Assembly: GCF_003286085.1 (NCBI RefSeq)
Contig: NW_020825346.1
Coordinates: 434,001 to 498,000, forward strand
Length of the DNA stretch: 64,000 nucleotides
Source of the DNA: Drosophila persimilis
Taxonomy: Eukaryota; Arthropoda; Insecta; Diptera; Drosophilidae
Direction of reading: 5' to 3'
A program made the translations under genes and the position numbers. A model generated the notes under the pieces. It was not told where the DNA came from and made no database searches. It saw only the letters and a program-made list of their open reading frames with translations. Positions 1-14,200 of the stretch are shown here, in pieces (position 1 is the stretch's first letter; every line of letters begins with the position of its first letter).

Positions 1-304
1 GGATCTGTGAATCACCGGGTACATGTACTAATGTCACAGACTTTGATGGTTCCTGTACAGCCAGGTTTCCGGGTATCAGACAGAAGCTAAAAGAGAATTT
101 CACTTTTGGCCTCCAGCGATAAGCATCGAACTTTGAGTTCGCAGTAATTGAAAATGATTCCGAAAATCGATTCCGGTTCCAAAATCCACATGCATTACAA
201 ATCTACAGCAGCAACAGCAGCAGCAGTGGAATGTGTTTTTCCAATTGTTTGAGAGAGCCCCCTAACGTCATCGGATCGGAGAGTCCCTTCTGTCTCCCTC
301 CTCC

Positions 305-609
305 CTACTCCTCTGGGACTCTGAGCCCCCTTTTTGGAGGTACTTGGTGCATCATTTGGTAAAGCAATTTGTTTTTGTTGACAGTGCACTATAAATGTAA
401 ATGTGGGAATACTGAAAATAGAATATACTTACAATCTGAAAGCTGGGATCGGCGATCTGGAGCATTGAACAACAATCTCTGTTAAGAGTAGCATAAACCT
501 CAGTGGGGTAATTGTTTACAAGATCAGTGACGGACGCAAACGCAACACGAGCCGCGCCAAGGGGTTCAGAGTACAGGCGCTGCAAACGATCTCGCCAGAT
601 GTTGCGGTT
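305..609 (-). pseudogene. 3' fragment of an unidentified protein-coding gene (two exon-like blocks)
   Basis: On the minus strand an acceptor (CTGTCAG) precedes a 59-codon open block (609-433) starting NRNIWRDRLQRLYSEPLG and ending DPSFQI. It is followed by a consensus donor GTAAGTAT. A second block (388-305) continues in phase as CTVNKNKLLYQMMHQVPPKR and ends in TAG after VPEE. Composition is protein-like and both junctions keep phase 0. The implied intron is only 44 nt, unusually short for Drosophila. I find no further 5' exon before the Grip 3' end at 1.4 kb, so this is either a duplicated fragment or the last exons of a gene whose 5' part I cannot see. The FASVTDLVNNYP stretch faintly recalls LOTUS/OST-HTH helices, but that is too weak for a name. 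Pseudogene is my preferred reading. Confidence 0.4.
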
Positions 610-616
610 CTGACAG

Positions 617-1410
617 GGATATATACTATGTATTCTCGTGTTTACTCTGTTTAGTATTGATTAGAACATTGTTGACTTCGATGGGGGTTCGACAGAACAG
701 CCTAGAAAATGCTCATTGCAAATAATCGAATCCAAGCAATGGTTCAAAATATATACATAGGCACATACATATCTAACGAATGTCTGAAAGACAGTATTTT
801 GCTTACAATTCCTTAAATCTAAATCCCTTTTTATTTTATTCCTTAATAGATTCTTTCAAAAGAACCACAAACAAGGCCCTGCATACTTTTTACTTCATTG
901 AATCGTTTATATTTTTGAACCAGATCTGAGCCATATCTGTATAATACATTATAATATCGGAACAGAATAATATGGAAATGTGTTTCAATTGACTTTTAAT
1001 TTGTATCGGTATAGTAGAAATTTTGGTGAAAATGGCCATACGACGGATGGTAAGATTATTCTCAGTGTATTCTTATCGTTTAGGGATAAAATATACCTAT
1101 GTTACGAGATTGTTGTCAGTGAACGCTCCTCTGCTGGCTGTATCTGTTCTTCTCTCTGGTGGCTAGTGTCTTTTCTTAGGCTGTGCGTTATTCTTGTCTT
1201 GTTCGCCTATGCTATTGCTGCAGTCGCGCTAAACGGGAGTTATAGGAGCGACTGTGGCCCATTTGTGGCCTGGAACTGCCTAGAAAGTAGGCTTTACAAA
1301 ACCAAACACCAAGGAACTCGTTGTGTGGGTGGCTACTGTGCAGGAAACCCGACACATACATTTACTTTTGTGGTATCTGTTTAGTTTCGAACAAACTTTC
1401 AGTAAGATTA
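617..1410. other. Intergenic interval between gene fragment and Grip 3' end
   Basis: No convincing coding sequence on either strand. An open frame on the plus strand around 980-1384 has no homology I recognise and runs into sequence antisense to the Grip 3' region. AT-rich, with scattered ATATAC runs. Confidence 0.4.
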
Positions 1411-1416
1411 TTTATT
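1411..1416 (-). terminator. Candidate Grip poly(A) signal (AATAAA, minus strand)
   Basis: TTTATT on the plus strand reads AATAAA on the minus strand, about 370 nt downstream of the Grip stop codon. It is the nearest canonical hexamer seen; cleavage would fall at roughly 1.39-1.40 kb. Confidence 0.4.
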
Positions 1417-1784
1417 TACGCTAGAAAACAAGTTTAGAGATAGAATTTAAGTATAATTATGGCAGAACTACCTTAAGAGGGCATTATTTGGTTATGGCAG
1501 AGACTAAAGATCTAGATATACGATACGATATATGCGGAAAGGCAAGCGATGTAGCGGTATAACGATATTCACGAAACATGGATTTTTTTGTGCTTATTAT
1601 TGTCGTTAAAGGTGTTCTCAAGGCAGCCGTCTGGTTCGTCCTCCTTCTCCGTTCTCGTTGGGATAAGCTTATCGAATAAACTCTCGTTTGGTTTGGTTTT
1701 TGTGATGTTATGGGATGATGGCACTTAGGATTAGCTTAGCATACAACTAGTTTAACAGGGGCCGATGTGATGCGTGTTCAGGAG

Positions 1785-4700
1785 CTACTCTGTGCGCTGC
1801 ATAATCATCTCGATCTTGTCACCGGCGGCGGCTATCAACGGCACCGTCAGGCAGCAGTCAAAGTCCTGCGTCTTCATCTCGTTCACCTGGTCGTCGGGGT
1901 TAAAGAAATATTAGCTATCCTGGGGACTGGAAAATGGATTTCTTACCTGCATGATGCGGTCAAAAGGCTTGAGCAGGCTGCACATGTCCGCGGGGCCGCC
2001 ACTGCGTATGCGATTTATGAAGACACCCCGCTCGTATAGCCCATCGGAAACGGAGAAGCCATAGTCATCGTACACCTTGTCCTTGTAGAGCGTCACATGG
2101 AAAATGCGCTGCTTCCCACTTCCATTCGCAATGCCATTCGTGCTGCCGTTCGCACTGCCGGTGGCACTGCCATTCCCATTGCACGTTGACTCCTTGCTGG
2201 GACTGCGCGGCCGTCGTTGCACTTTCGCGTAGATGGCCTGCGTCTGGGGCAGATGGTGGCTGCCGTTGGCCAGATCCGCATGGCTGCGCAGTATCTTAAG
2301 GTCGACAATATCGCCCAAATTCTGCAACAGACTGGTGGCATGCGACAGCGGCATACCCTGCACCGAGTGCTCGTCGATGGCCAGCAGCTGATCTCCCACA
2401 TGAATCTGTCCGTTCTTATGGCCAATGCCACCTGGAAAACATGAGAAATCCATAAGTAAAGCTATTAAATGCTATTCTCCTTGCTGTTCTCCCGGCTTAC
2501 CCTCCACGAGGCCACTGATGGTGATCGGTTTGGTGATGTCCTCGCTGCCGGCCAGGGTGATGCCCAGCAGGCCGCCCTTCGGCTCTAGGCGAACGGTGAA
2601 GATAATCTGATGCAGGCTGCTGCCGCTGCTCTTGCTGCTCGAACTGGCCGCCGAACCGTACACCTTGCTCTCCATGGGCGGCGGCAAAGCCGTGCAATCC
2701 ACACTGCAAAAGGAGGAGCCACATATTAGATATCAGATATTACTTTTTTGGTACGAGCTGCCTACCTGGCATAGCGATTCAGTTCGTAGCCCGTGTAGAG
2801 CTGCTCCCGGTCCTCATCCTGTTCGTCCTCCTCCTCGGGCAGCTCCGTGGTCAAGCTCTGCGTATTGACTGCACCAGCCCCCACAAACGAGCGGCTGAAC
2901 GAGCCACCACCCCCCACATGTCTCATCTGCACCGCAGACTGCTCCTCCTGTTGCTGCTGTTGGTGTTGTTGCTGCTGCTGCTGCTGCATGGGCATGCTGC
3001 TGGGCAGTCGAAAGTACTCCGGCTGCGGTGTGCGAGACTTCAGGGAAATGCAGTCCGCATATTTGCCGGCCGTCACATAGGCACTGCTGTACAGATCGTG
3101 CTCCGCCATGCCACCCGCTCCCGCTGGACAGTTGCTGTAGATGGGACTGCTGGCCATCGGCAGGAAGTCGGGCAGCACCACACGCTTGATGGTCAGCGTG
3201 GTAAAGTCAGCTCCCGTTGTGGGACTCACGGGTGGACTGCTGCTCGACTGCTGCTGCTGCTGTGTTGGCTGAGAGTCCTTGAGCAGGGAATCCACGTTAA
3301 AGTGCTGCACTGGATGCTGATCCACTGCAAGCAGGATGTCGCCCGCCCTCAGAGAGCCACTGCGATGGGCGGGACTGCCCATCTTCACGTCGGAGATGAC
3401 CAGACCGCCATGGCTGGAGCCGCTCACGCTCAGGCCCAGGCCACACTTGCCCGCCCGCAGCAGCTTCACATTGAACACACCGCTGGAGGGCACCACGGCA
3501 TCGGGCATATCGAATTCAATCTCCAGCTCCAGCCAATTGGCCGGGGCGTTCATGTTGTTGATGTTCCCATTGGAGCCATGGCCGTTTCCATTCGAGGTGT
3601 GGCGCAAGGAGCCTCCTTCCAGAAGCTGCCGCATGGCCATCGCATCCAGGCTGTACATTTTGTTGATGGCCACTATGCGGTCACCCACCTGGATGCAGCC
3701 ACTGCGATCGGCCACCGAATCGGCCAGAATCTGGCCAATGGTTATGGCTGCTCCGCATCCTCCCTGGCTGCCATCCCCACCAAGGACGATGCCAGCCCCC
3801 TGGCTGCAATCCAGAAGCACGGGAAAGCTCTCGGCCCGGCACAAGCCCAGGCTGCTGCTGGCATGACCCGTTCCTGCCCCGCCTCCTCCTCCTCCACCTG
3901 CAGCTGCGGCAGCCATTGGCAGTCCCTCCAGTGGCAGAGAGCTCTTTCTGGCGAAGCGTTGCCGCTGTCTGCCCGTCGACGCGGACGCTGACGTGGACTT
4001 GCGGGACTCCAGAGTGCTGAAGCTGTACTTTGGACTCCCCAGCGCCGTGTGACCTGCAAAAGACAAGAATTAGAAATGGAAATAGAAATAGAACGGAAAG
4101 GAATGGAATGGAATGGGAGCCGCTTCTACGAGTACTCCTGCTCCCTCTGCTCTCTAAATCCAATAAAAGCTTTTAAATAACCCTGAACTGATCCACAGCT
4201 TAGTGTCGCCCCACAGCTGCTGTGTCCTCCATCTCTTGGAGAATTGATGGGGCCCCCTCCCCTCTATCATCGATCGCTTCCACTTTGATTCCATTTCCAT
4301 TGTTTTCAGACGACTCCATTCGATCGATTGGGGGACAGAAGCAGAACATTTCCCATCTACATACACGTCTCTCTGTCCCTCTGTCTCTCCGTCTGTCTGT
4401 CTCGTCTTTCGTGTGTTTGCTTAACAAATTAACGAAAGAAACATAGTGAAGCCAATTGATTGGGCTCTAACGAGGGTGGATTGAACACTATCTGAGAAAC
4501 AGAAACTGCCACCAGACGATCCCAGACGATCCTAGACGAAGCTTCTTATGCGCTTAAATCAGGCAGACAATCGACCGAGGGGCACTTCCGCATGATGCGG
4601 TATAGGCAAAGATAATCTCTATACTAATATGAGTAACGTTCATACATTTCACTGGTACACGATTTTTTCAGCGTGGCTTTTGAAAGTACGAGTAGCTTTC

Positions 4701-7700
4701 AGAAGAGAGCGCTCAAAACACACTTCGTGTTCGGCCGGTCTTTCGTACGAGTTTACCCCATCCCACCCCCGAAAGTATTACCATTGAACTACTGCAACTT
4801 ATAGTTCCATTTCCACTTTAAATACTATTCCATCTTTCTGCAGAGTCCCATGAATATTAGGTTCCTTTTTCTTGTAGCAACTCCTCAAGAAACCCCACAC
4901 TTTGGGCTCTGTCTGTCTTTCCGACTATTGTTTCAACTGTTCAACAATCGAGAATCGAACGACTCTGTTCATTAGCCGTGACGCCCACGCCAGACCTTCG
5001 TCGCGCCGCTTGGGAGCCTGCCTCTGGCTGATCGCCGAGAGTCGATAGCCAAATGGGGAAAGTGGATCGCTGGATCGCTGGATCGTTGTGGAAAAACTCA
5101 CCGCGTCGGGCCAGAGCGTGAGCGGGCATGATCTGCATTTGCGTGTAGCCCCGTCCTGTGCTGGTGTCCAATATGGTCATTACCTCGTCGGGACTGTAGG
5201 CCGAATGCTCGATCATGGTGTCGTCGATGGAGAGCACCTGATCGCCAACGGATAAGGCGCCGCATCTGTAACAGAAACCGAAACCAAAACCAAAACCGAA
5301 ACAATGTAAGAGATTCAAAGAGACCGAAACACACAGATGACATCATTCATTCGATGTCGATCCCATTCCCATCGTCAGTCTTCCACTCACCGATCGGCAA
5401 TGCTGGCGGGCAGTATGCTCGCTATATAGACCCCCGGCTGGGTGACCACCATCACCATATCCTCCATCTTCTCGCCCCCGCCACTGGAGGGTGTACTCGA
5501 CCCAGAGCCAGATACGGAGGAGGATCCCGCCGCTGCCATCGCTGCGGTATAGTTGCAGAGCACGAGGCCCAGCTTGTCGTTCATGGGACGCTCGATCTCG
5601 ATGAGCAGGGGACCCATGGAGAATTCGACGCTCTGGACAACGGACACATCGTATTCGATGGTCAAATTGGTGTAGCCTCCGGAAACGTGAACACCGCCGC
5701 ACTTGATGATCTGCTGGGCCTCGGCAAGGGTTTTGCCAATCAGCGAGATCTGAAAATTGAGGGGAAAAATGGATCATCAAGGGCTCAGGGGCTGCGGGGG
5801 ATACTCACATTATCTACTCGTAGCAGACGATCGCCGGGCTTGATGCGTCCTGTTTTGTAGACGGGTCCATGGGGACGGACATGGGTCACAATCAGCGGAT
5901 AGTCGGCACCGCCGCGCAGCGTCAGACCCAGGCAGCCGCTCTCCCGCTCGACGGTGATCTGTGCCAATTTCGAGGATACACAGAGACTATTCTGGGAAAC
6001 TGCTGAGAGAGCAAGAGATACAGAGATACACCATCTGATCTGAAGGATCATCGTTTTCATCCACTTACTGTATTCCGGCAGCGAATACTCAATCTCAACG
6101 ATGGCTGGTCCTCCTCCTCCTCCGGCATCTGTACAGAGCATATTCATCACTTTCTGATTGCTGAGGCCAATGGTGGAGATGCCATCGATCTGGTGCAGGC
6201 GATCCCCAGGCGCCAGAAAGTCCGCCGCATGCCCCACCGGATTAAGGGCACCCACAACGGGTGGATACGAAAGATCGTTGCGTTCTGTTCGGGCGAGAGA
6301 GAAAGGGAGAAGAGTGCTTAAGATATACTGAAGAAACTTTAAACAGTAGCGCCAACCTCAAATGATTTTGCACTCGATGTTCCCATAAGCGAAAGGACAA
6401 AGAGGGAAACCAAGCGATTCGTTGTCTTTTTTAACGATTAACACGCAAAGTGAATGGCAAATTGGCAGTCACACGTGAACATGCGAATGTCCTCGAAGGT
6501 GTTCTGGTAGTGGGACTGCGGTTCAAAGCCACATCCGTAGGAACCCGTTTCCTAGACTTTAGACCCTTCAAAGTAATGTGAGCTTTCGGCAATGATTTAT
6601 AGGAGCTGGCGATTGATGGGGAGGGTGAGGGTGTGTTACTCTCCCATTTCGAGGGATGTTTTCTGTTTCCGCCGATCGCCCAGACAGCATGGGCATCGAA
6701 TCATTTGATTTGAATGCGGAACGCGTCGCTGTTGCCGTCTCTCTGTCGATAATGTGCTCTGTCTTTATGTCTGTGGGTCCGTGTCTGTGAGTCTGCGTCT
6801 CTGATGCTGTTGTCGCTGCCAAAATAAATCATCGTTCCAATCTACATAGTAAAAGCCCCCGCAGCCGCCCCCGTCCCCGTCCCACCCCCCGACGGTATGG
6901 GGCGTCAGTCGCTGGCCAGACATAATATACATATATACTCGTATACTATATATATGTACATACGTATCTGGTACGATTTTTGTCGATTCTGAATCACAGA
7001 ATATAAAGTCCAACCAATTCAGATTTCTGTCTCGTCTCGTCTCTCTCTGTTTTTTTTTTTTGACTAATCTTCTGGCATATGGGTGGGGGGGGAGGCTGGG
7101 AAATGCGAATGGGATTGGGGCAAGGGTCGTTGCTGCGGTCTGGGGGTTTAACCTTAGTATCGCGGGGGAGTCGAGTCGCCTCTGACGTAAGCGGCATCTT
7201 CTGTTGCTGCCTCTGCAACACGTTTGTCATAAAGCGTCGCCTCCGACGGGTAGTTTTTTTTCGTAGTTTTTTCCCCTCATTTTCTCTAGTTTTCTTTCTC
7301 TTTTTTGTTGTTGTCGTTTTGGCAATCTGCCACTTTGTGCTCTCATTGCGGCTGCCCCCAAACCTAGAGTCCGGAGTTGTTGTTTTTTTACTCGATTTCT
7401 TTATTTACGGTTTTGTTATTTCGATTCACTCGCGTTTCGTCTAGCTTTCTGGCTTTTTTCTCTGTCGGCTGACGAGTCGATGACAGAGCCACAGAGACGG
7501 AAGTCCAAAATCGAAGGCAGATTCTATACAGATACCAGATATCAAATTATCTGGGAGATCTTTTATTAACAATAGTACAAACGTTTACGCGTGATTGGCA
7601 AACTTGCCATTCACTTGACATTGAAAGACGCAGGAAGCACAAAGGAGGGTGGCGGTGTCTGGGAGATCAGCGGAAATGAAAAGAATCCCTCAACGTGGGA

Positions 7701-10700
7701 AAGAAAACCCAGAGATCCCCCTCTATTGATACTTCCCTTTTTTTGAGGGTCTAAAGTCTGGAAAATGAGCTATTCGAGTGAAACACAGTTCCAAAATCGA
7801 GGAAATTCGCATGTTCACGTGTGACTGCCAGTTTGCCATTCACTTGGGGATGTTATGGCAGAATATCAGTTCTCTCTCTCTCTCTCTCTCTCTCTTGTAC
7901 AACAAAGGTAAAAATAGGTCTACTTAAAGGTAATTGTCTCCACAAAGAGTCTTCCTCCTCCCTTTCAATTCGATCTCTAACCGCGAATCTGGGGGCCCTG
8001 CCGTTGGTCCAATTAGCGTCTCTCTTCATTGAAATGAAAATCTTGCATCTCGATAGAGAAAATAATGATTCAATTGTGAGATCCAACAAGGCGCTCTGCT
8101 CTGTCTGTCATAATCTGAAGACCCGCATAATTTAGGCTTTGAGTCAATCAATTGATTCGATTGAGAGAGCGATATTTTGCAATTATTGGATTACTGGATG
8201 GACAGATTGACGCTGATTACCGCCTTATGACAGGCCCCCTATCGACTATCAAATTTCCGAAAAGGGGCATGGGAATATGGTGGGAGAGAGGGGTGGCTTA
8301 CCTGCAAATGTGATGGCCAGATGGAGGGCATTGCGTGGCAGTGTGATGGTGGCATAGGTGGTGCCACGTTCCGGTGCCAGTCCAGAGTCCTCCGACTGTG
8401 CTGGGCTCATGGCTCGATCGACTGCAATAGAAACACAAAAACACAAACGGAGAGAACATTAGGAGAGAGTGTGTGAGAGAGAGAGAGAGAGACAGACGTT
8501 TGGTTGCCACAAACATCAAAGGTGGCAGGCAAGCTGGTCATTCGTGTTGCTTTTTTGCAAACCGAAAAGCAGCTGCATTTCTTAATTTATTCTGCCACAC
8601 CAAAAGAAGGGATCCGACCCGCAGATCAAAAGAAACACACAGACACCCAGCCGTATTGCTGCCCCACGCATCTGTGGCACCACTTGGTGGAGGGGGGGGT
8701 AGGTATCCATAGAAGTAAATACATTCATCAGCTTTCGAAGAATCCAGCAAATTTCCAATACGAAAACGACCTTCAGCGTCGCCAAAAGTCTCAATTAAAA
8801 TTCCATCCATAAGAAGCCATTTCGTATGAATCCCCACTCTCTGATGAGCAACAGACACAGATACAGATACAAAACAGAAGTCAATTAATCTTATATGATT
8901 CCTCCTCCTATAAGAATGCCAGATGATGGCTCCACAGAAATAGCAAAACAGCGAGACAGAGGATCACTTGGGAAAATTGGGAAATAACATCGATATATCT
9001 ACATAATGGCATAACTTTTGCAATGCCAATGATCCATACTTGAGGCCACGTGGCTGAAGAGCAGGCATAAAAGCCGAAATCTAACGGAGGGAATGGCAGC
9101 AGGCAGCAGCGGCAGCTATTTTATAGCCAGAGACTATGCTAAGATTCTCTATTGCCACATTTAATTCTAGCATTCATTACTCATCTTATCGAAGAATTTT
9201 CTTAGAAGCGCGCTCAATAAGATTCAGAAAAAATTAAGATGTCGCCGTCTAGCAAGTCCTCGTCATCCTCGTCGTCTTTCATTGACCCAATCCCAATCTA
9301 ACCATATGTATCGGTTCTTAGTATGGATTTTAGATTGGTCTTTATTGGTATTTTAACCATCCTTATTGACCCTATAGGTATTTCATCGGTCTTATTCGAT
9401 CTTTATCAGTATTTTATCTGATTATTAATGTTTAGGAACCAAAGTCGAAATTATTTCTTAGCCAATTCTGCAGATAGATATATTTCTGGCTTCTTTTTGT
9501 TCTTGATTTACATTTGTACAATTTTTGAATGCAAATTTCAATATTTTCTTTACTTTTTTCGGTCACAAAAAAAATAGGGTTCTCCAAAAACCCCAATTAC
9601 GGATACACCATTCAATACAATGCATGGCACCCAACGGCAGCGTCTCCCTCTCTATTCCTCTGTATCTTTTCATATTGCAACATTTGGACCATGCGGCGTA
9701 TACGCGATCTGCTACAATTACGGCGTACATCATCCACCATCATCCGCCCTGCCTCTGGCCTCTGGCCTCCCATCCCCCCCGGTGTCCATCGTGTGCGTAA
9801 CGGATACACACGGACACACGTTGCCACAAGTTTGACGCAAGCGGCAAGCGGCAAGCGGCAAACGGCGACCGCTACGGACGCGGACGCGACTTTTATTTTC
9901 GAACGCTTCAATGGCGCATAAAGTTTTTCTTAATGCGACCGCCGCCGCCCGACTATGAACCAGAAGAAGCAACAACAATAATTAGGGAAAAAGCCAAAAA
10001 AAAAAAAAAAAAACAAGAGCAACAGCAACAAAAAACGGAAAACAAAACGAAAATGAAAATGAAAACGAGAAGAAACAACAAAATTGGAAAAACGTACGTC
10101 GGCGCCGGCGGTAGAGAAATACGAGTGTATGTACGAGTATATCTGCCTAAAAAAGTGCATGTGAGACCCGCAAAAGCAAGGCCGAACCGTAGATGCTCTT
10201 CCACCCGCCTCTTGGAGGGCAGAGTTTTTTAAACCAAATCAAACGGAGGGCATGAGAGCGTTAGATCTATCAGAGAATAGGTATCGAATAGCAAACAATC
10301 TAAAATCTAGATTAAATTTAAGATAGTTCTGTTTTCTTTATCTCTGCATTTTCCAATGTTCTCTTATCTGGCGGATAATTTTCGGTTATTTGTCTGTAAG
10401 GGGTATATGATTTGTAATTTTAGAGAGACAATTAGAGCATTAGCTCTATCTGAATACTTATTATAGAGCAACAATCAATCTAAAATTAATGCTTCTCACA
10501 AAAATGTATTTTATTATTTTGATTAATTTCTTATCAAATTTTTTCTGTATTTTATTTTAATTTTATTTAAAAAATCGTAGTCAAATTTAATTAAACATCG
10601 GAAAATCAATTCATCTGACAAATATTTATATTTTTATTTATATTAATTTTTAATCTAATTTTTTCTGTATTTTATTTTGTTTTTTTTTATCGCAATCAAA

Positions 10701-11157
10701 TTTGATTAAACATCGGAAAATCAATACATCTGACAAATATTTTTTTTTTTTATTAATGTTAATTTGTTATCTAATTTTTTCTGTATATTATTTAAATTTT
10801 CTTCGAAAAATAAACAAGCGTACATTCTATCACTTTTTCAATGTTACCCATTTAGTCCTTATGATGATGATTTTCGAATATTATCTGTTTCAAATTGTCC
10901 AGCGTAAATGGCTGTAGGAAGGGACATACCCTCTCTCTATAGAGGTATAGAGCGTTTCGCTTCATTTGCCTGGCAAACACACGCACACACGCACACAGTC
11001 GTTGTCTCTCCCCACCGTTGGCTCTTCCCTGCCATCCACATCCACTCTATAATTTATTTTCATTTAATTTGTTTTCTTCGGCTTCGGAATCGCTTTTTTC
11101 CACCAAAAGGTGTGCCAATTTGGGGTTCAGTTGCACCTTTGGCTATATCTTCATACA

Positions 11158-11225
<68 letters not shown>

Positions 11226-14200
11226 TATACATATACAGTACATCCCGCGATTCTTCTTTTTTTTTTTTATTCGCATTCGCCTTTGAAGTGATGTTCACAT
11301 TTCACGTTTTTTTGCTGTTATTTCTTTTGGATGCGCTTTTTCTGCTATTTTTATAATGTACGCTTTTCATTTTGATTTCAACAGAGGCCGGCCAGTAGTT
11401 TTTTTTTTATTCTTCTGATTTTGAGGTTTTTTTCTTCTAGCCGGCGAACGGAAATGATATGTACGTTTCAGTTTGGTTTTTTTTTTTTTTATCAAAAATT
11501 AAGTAAAAAGTGAGGAACGAAAAAAACAAATCCCCTTCCCGTCTGAGAGATGCCCTGGACAGCGTTTTCCTGCCGGAGAGACAGAGAGGGGCCTCGAAGA
11601 AGGGGGGGAACAAATCAAAACGAGCCAAGCGCTAAATGAAATTGAAACGAGAGCCCATAAAATAGCCAACTAATGTGATGGAGTGCGTATGGATTTATGA
11701 AATATATACACATACAAATATACATATACATATGTATGTACACATGTATTTACATACATATTTATATATGCAGACAAATTTCGAGTTGATTTCCAAACTG
11801 ATTTACGCGTTTTTCCCACCCCACCCACACCCTTCTCCGACGAAAAAATAAAATAAAAACGAAGCGAAAACATAATGGCAATATCGCTAGATACACATAT
11901 GGTGTCTGCATGTGTGTTGTGTGTGTGTGGGGCTATAAATCGGAACTAGTTCCGGTCTCATTGGGAACAAGTTTCTATCGGTGAAGCATTCAGAAGGATC
12001 AATCTGTCATCAGAAAGTTACTTTAGAGCTTGATCCGTATTCCGAACTAGTCCAAGAGACTAGTTCCAGGTTCAGGGGAAACATGTCACCATCAAGAATA
12101 TAAATTCTTTTTAAACTAGTTTCGGTTTCAGGGGAAACAAGGCTCTGTCCGTAAGATCGTTGAAAACTAGCCATTCAAAAGCTATTTCCGAGCCAGTTTC
12201 GCATTCAACAGATACATCTGAAAGCTAGTCCGGAACTAGTTCCGGTTTGAGTTTCAAATGTTGCTCTTTGGTTTATGATCGAATAATATTTAATCGTTAT
12301 TTCCGATTCAAAAGCGTCGCAAATTATGATCGGGATTATCGACTGTGCTTAACCAAAGACTATGCAACGTACACATATCTTTTTTTCTTTTCTGGGATTA
12401 TTATTATGTTGTATTATGTTGCCTAGCTGTTCGAAACGAAAAGTTAGTCCAAAGACTGTGTATATGGTTGGTGGATTCTGGGAAGGACTCAGCTGCCCAA
12501 GGCATTGACTGAACAGACGAAGCCTAGTAGGCAACAGTTCAGGCAAAGTTCCCTTAAAATACAATTTATTCCTTGTGATTTCATAGACTTCGATAATACG
12601 GAAATTTGAAGCGAAGATCTATTAACCATGAATCAATGAGAATATAAATTAAAATACCACAAAGAGAACCACCATTTTTCTGAAGTTTCTTGTACTAGAG
12701 ATCATAAAGGTAAAAGTGGTTCAAAGAAATGTAAGCTCAAGAAACTAAAGAAAGGAAGTTCTAAAATTGAAATATGTTTAAAAAGAAAACACCCCATGAA
12801 CGCTTCAATTTATTTTAATTATAGTTCCACAAAAAAAAAGCCAACGCAAATATCCTTCTCCCCTTGTCGCAGGGAACTCCCACAACAGAACTCTCCCCCA
12901 AAAAGATAACTTATTTGACTAATGGATAGACATTAGCAATTCCCAGCTAATTCGCAGTGCCATTCGGAGTTCCGTTTTGTTGGGGAGAACGAACATCAAC
13001 TGGAAGTGAAAGATCCATTGCCATATCCATATCCCATATCCGTGGGGCAGTTAAGACTATTTTTGCCCATTTCTATTCGCTTTTATGGCCCTCTCCGACG
13101 GCGGAAGACGATGTCGCCGGAGAAATTGCCGGCAAAATTTATCGGCGACAGTTGTTTGGCCTGCAGCGGAAATTGCGCTCAGCCGCAACGGAGGAAAGGA
13201 GAGCGGCCAAGTGGCAAGAGGCTAGATAGGTGTGGGAGTAGGCACTTGCAGCTACTTCCTCAGAAGTCCTCCTGACAATTAGACGGATCACAGATCTCCG
13301 TGCGGCTCTGATTGCTGGCATAGAACAGGCACCAACATCACTTCCATTTTCCGTCTGGGGATCAAGGGCCGATCATTTGCCTTTTGCCGAGACATCGCTG
13401 GGGGTCGCATTCCTCACTTTGTTCTCTGTCTCTCACTCTGTCTTTTTCTTTCTGTTCCTCTATTAATGTGTTTCTTTTCTGGACTGGTTCATTTGATGCA
13501 AGAAATTCCATGACGATTTGCTACATTTACGGACAAAATAGACATCATTCAACGAAACAGAAACGGAATCTGCTCAACGCGATCTCTTAATTATAAAGGA
13601 GATTGGACGATCAGAGCATGAACGATGAACGCTGAACGAGAGGGAGCCAAAACATTCCTACAGTCTGATTCAGAGCCTTTTTCTACAGTTGAAAGCTCAA
13701 TTCTAGTTGTATCTTTGTTTTCCTGGATTGGCCGTTCACTTAGGTTAAATTTGTGCCGCAATTGGAAGTGATTCGCAGTGGAAGGAAGAGAGGTATTCGA
13801 TCTCTGTTCCGCTACCATTTAATCTTCATCTCTGCTGTATCCATGACAAGAGATCGCTCCTTCAATTGAGATATAGGGCATAGATCCGATCTGAACCAAA
13901 TTGACAGGTGCTAGAAGATCCAATCGACTTGACTGTGCATATGCCAGCCAATTGATGGACTGGTCGTTCGATGGTGTCTATGTGTGTGTGTTTGTGAGTG
14001 AATGATTGATTGATTGATTGACATGCCGCAATCTATTGGCAACTTGAGGCTTTGTTATTGCTTCCATTTAGCCTCGACGCTCTCTGTGGAATATGTTCCA
14101 GTTCCAGTTCCAGCAGTAGCCTTAAGAGTGGTATGGAGTGGAGCTGCCTGCCACTTGGGGGCACGTCATCCATGGTACCCCATGTATCCATTAACCTCAA

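Noticed and set aside
2918-3991. 357-codon plus-strand open frame
   Set aside because: Exactly antisense to the large Grip exon; G+C-rich coding strand creates the open frame. No domain or start context.
3681-4163. Minus frames overlapping the Grip PDZ4 exon
   Set aside because: Out of frame with the PDZ reading and cross the Grip acceptor at 4054-4056.
11150-11230. Possible CRISPR-like regular repeats
   Set aside because: Plain CA dinucleotide tract; no spacers and a eukaryotic genome.
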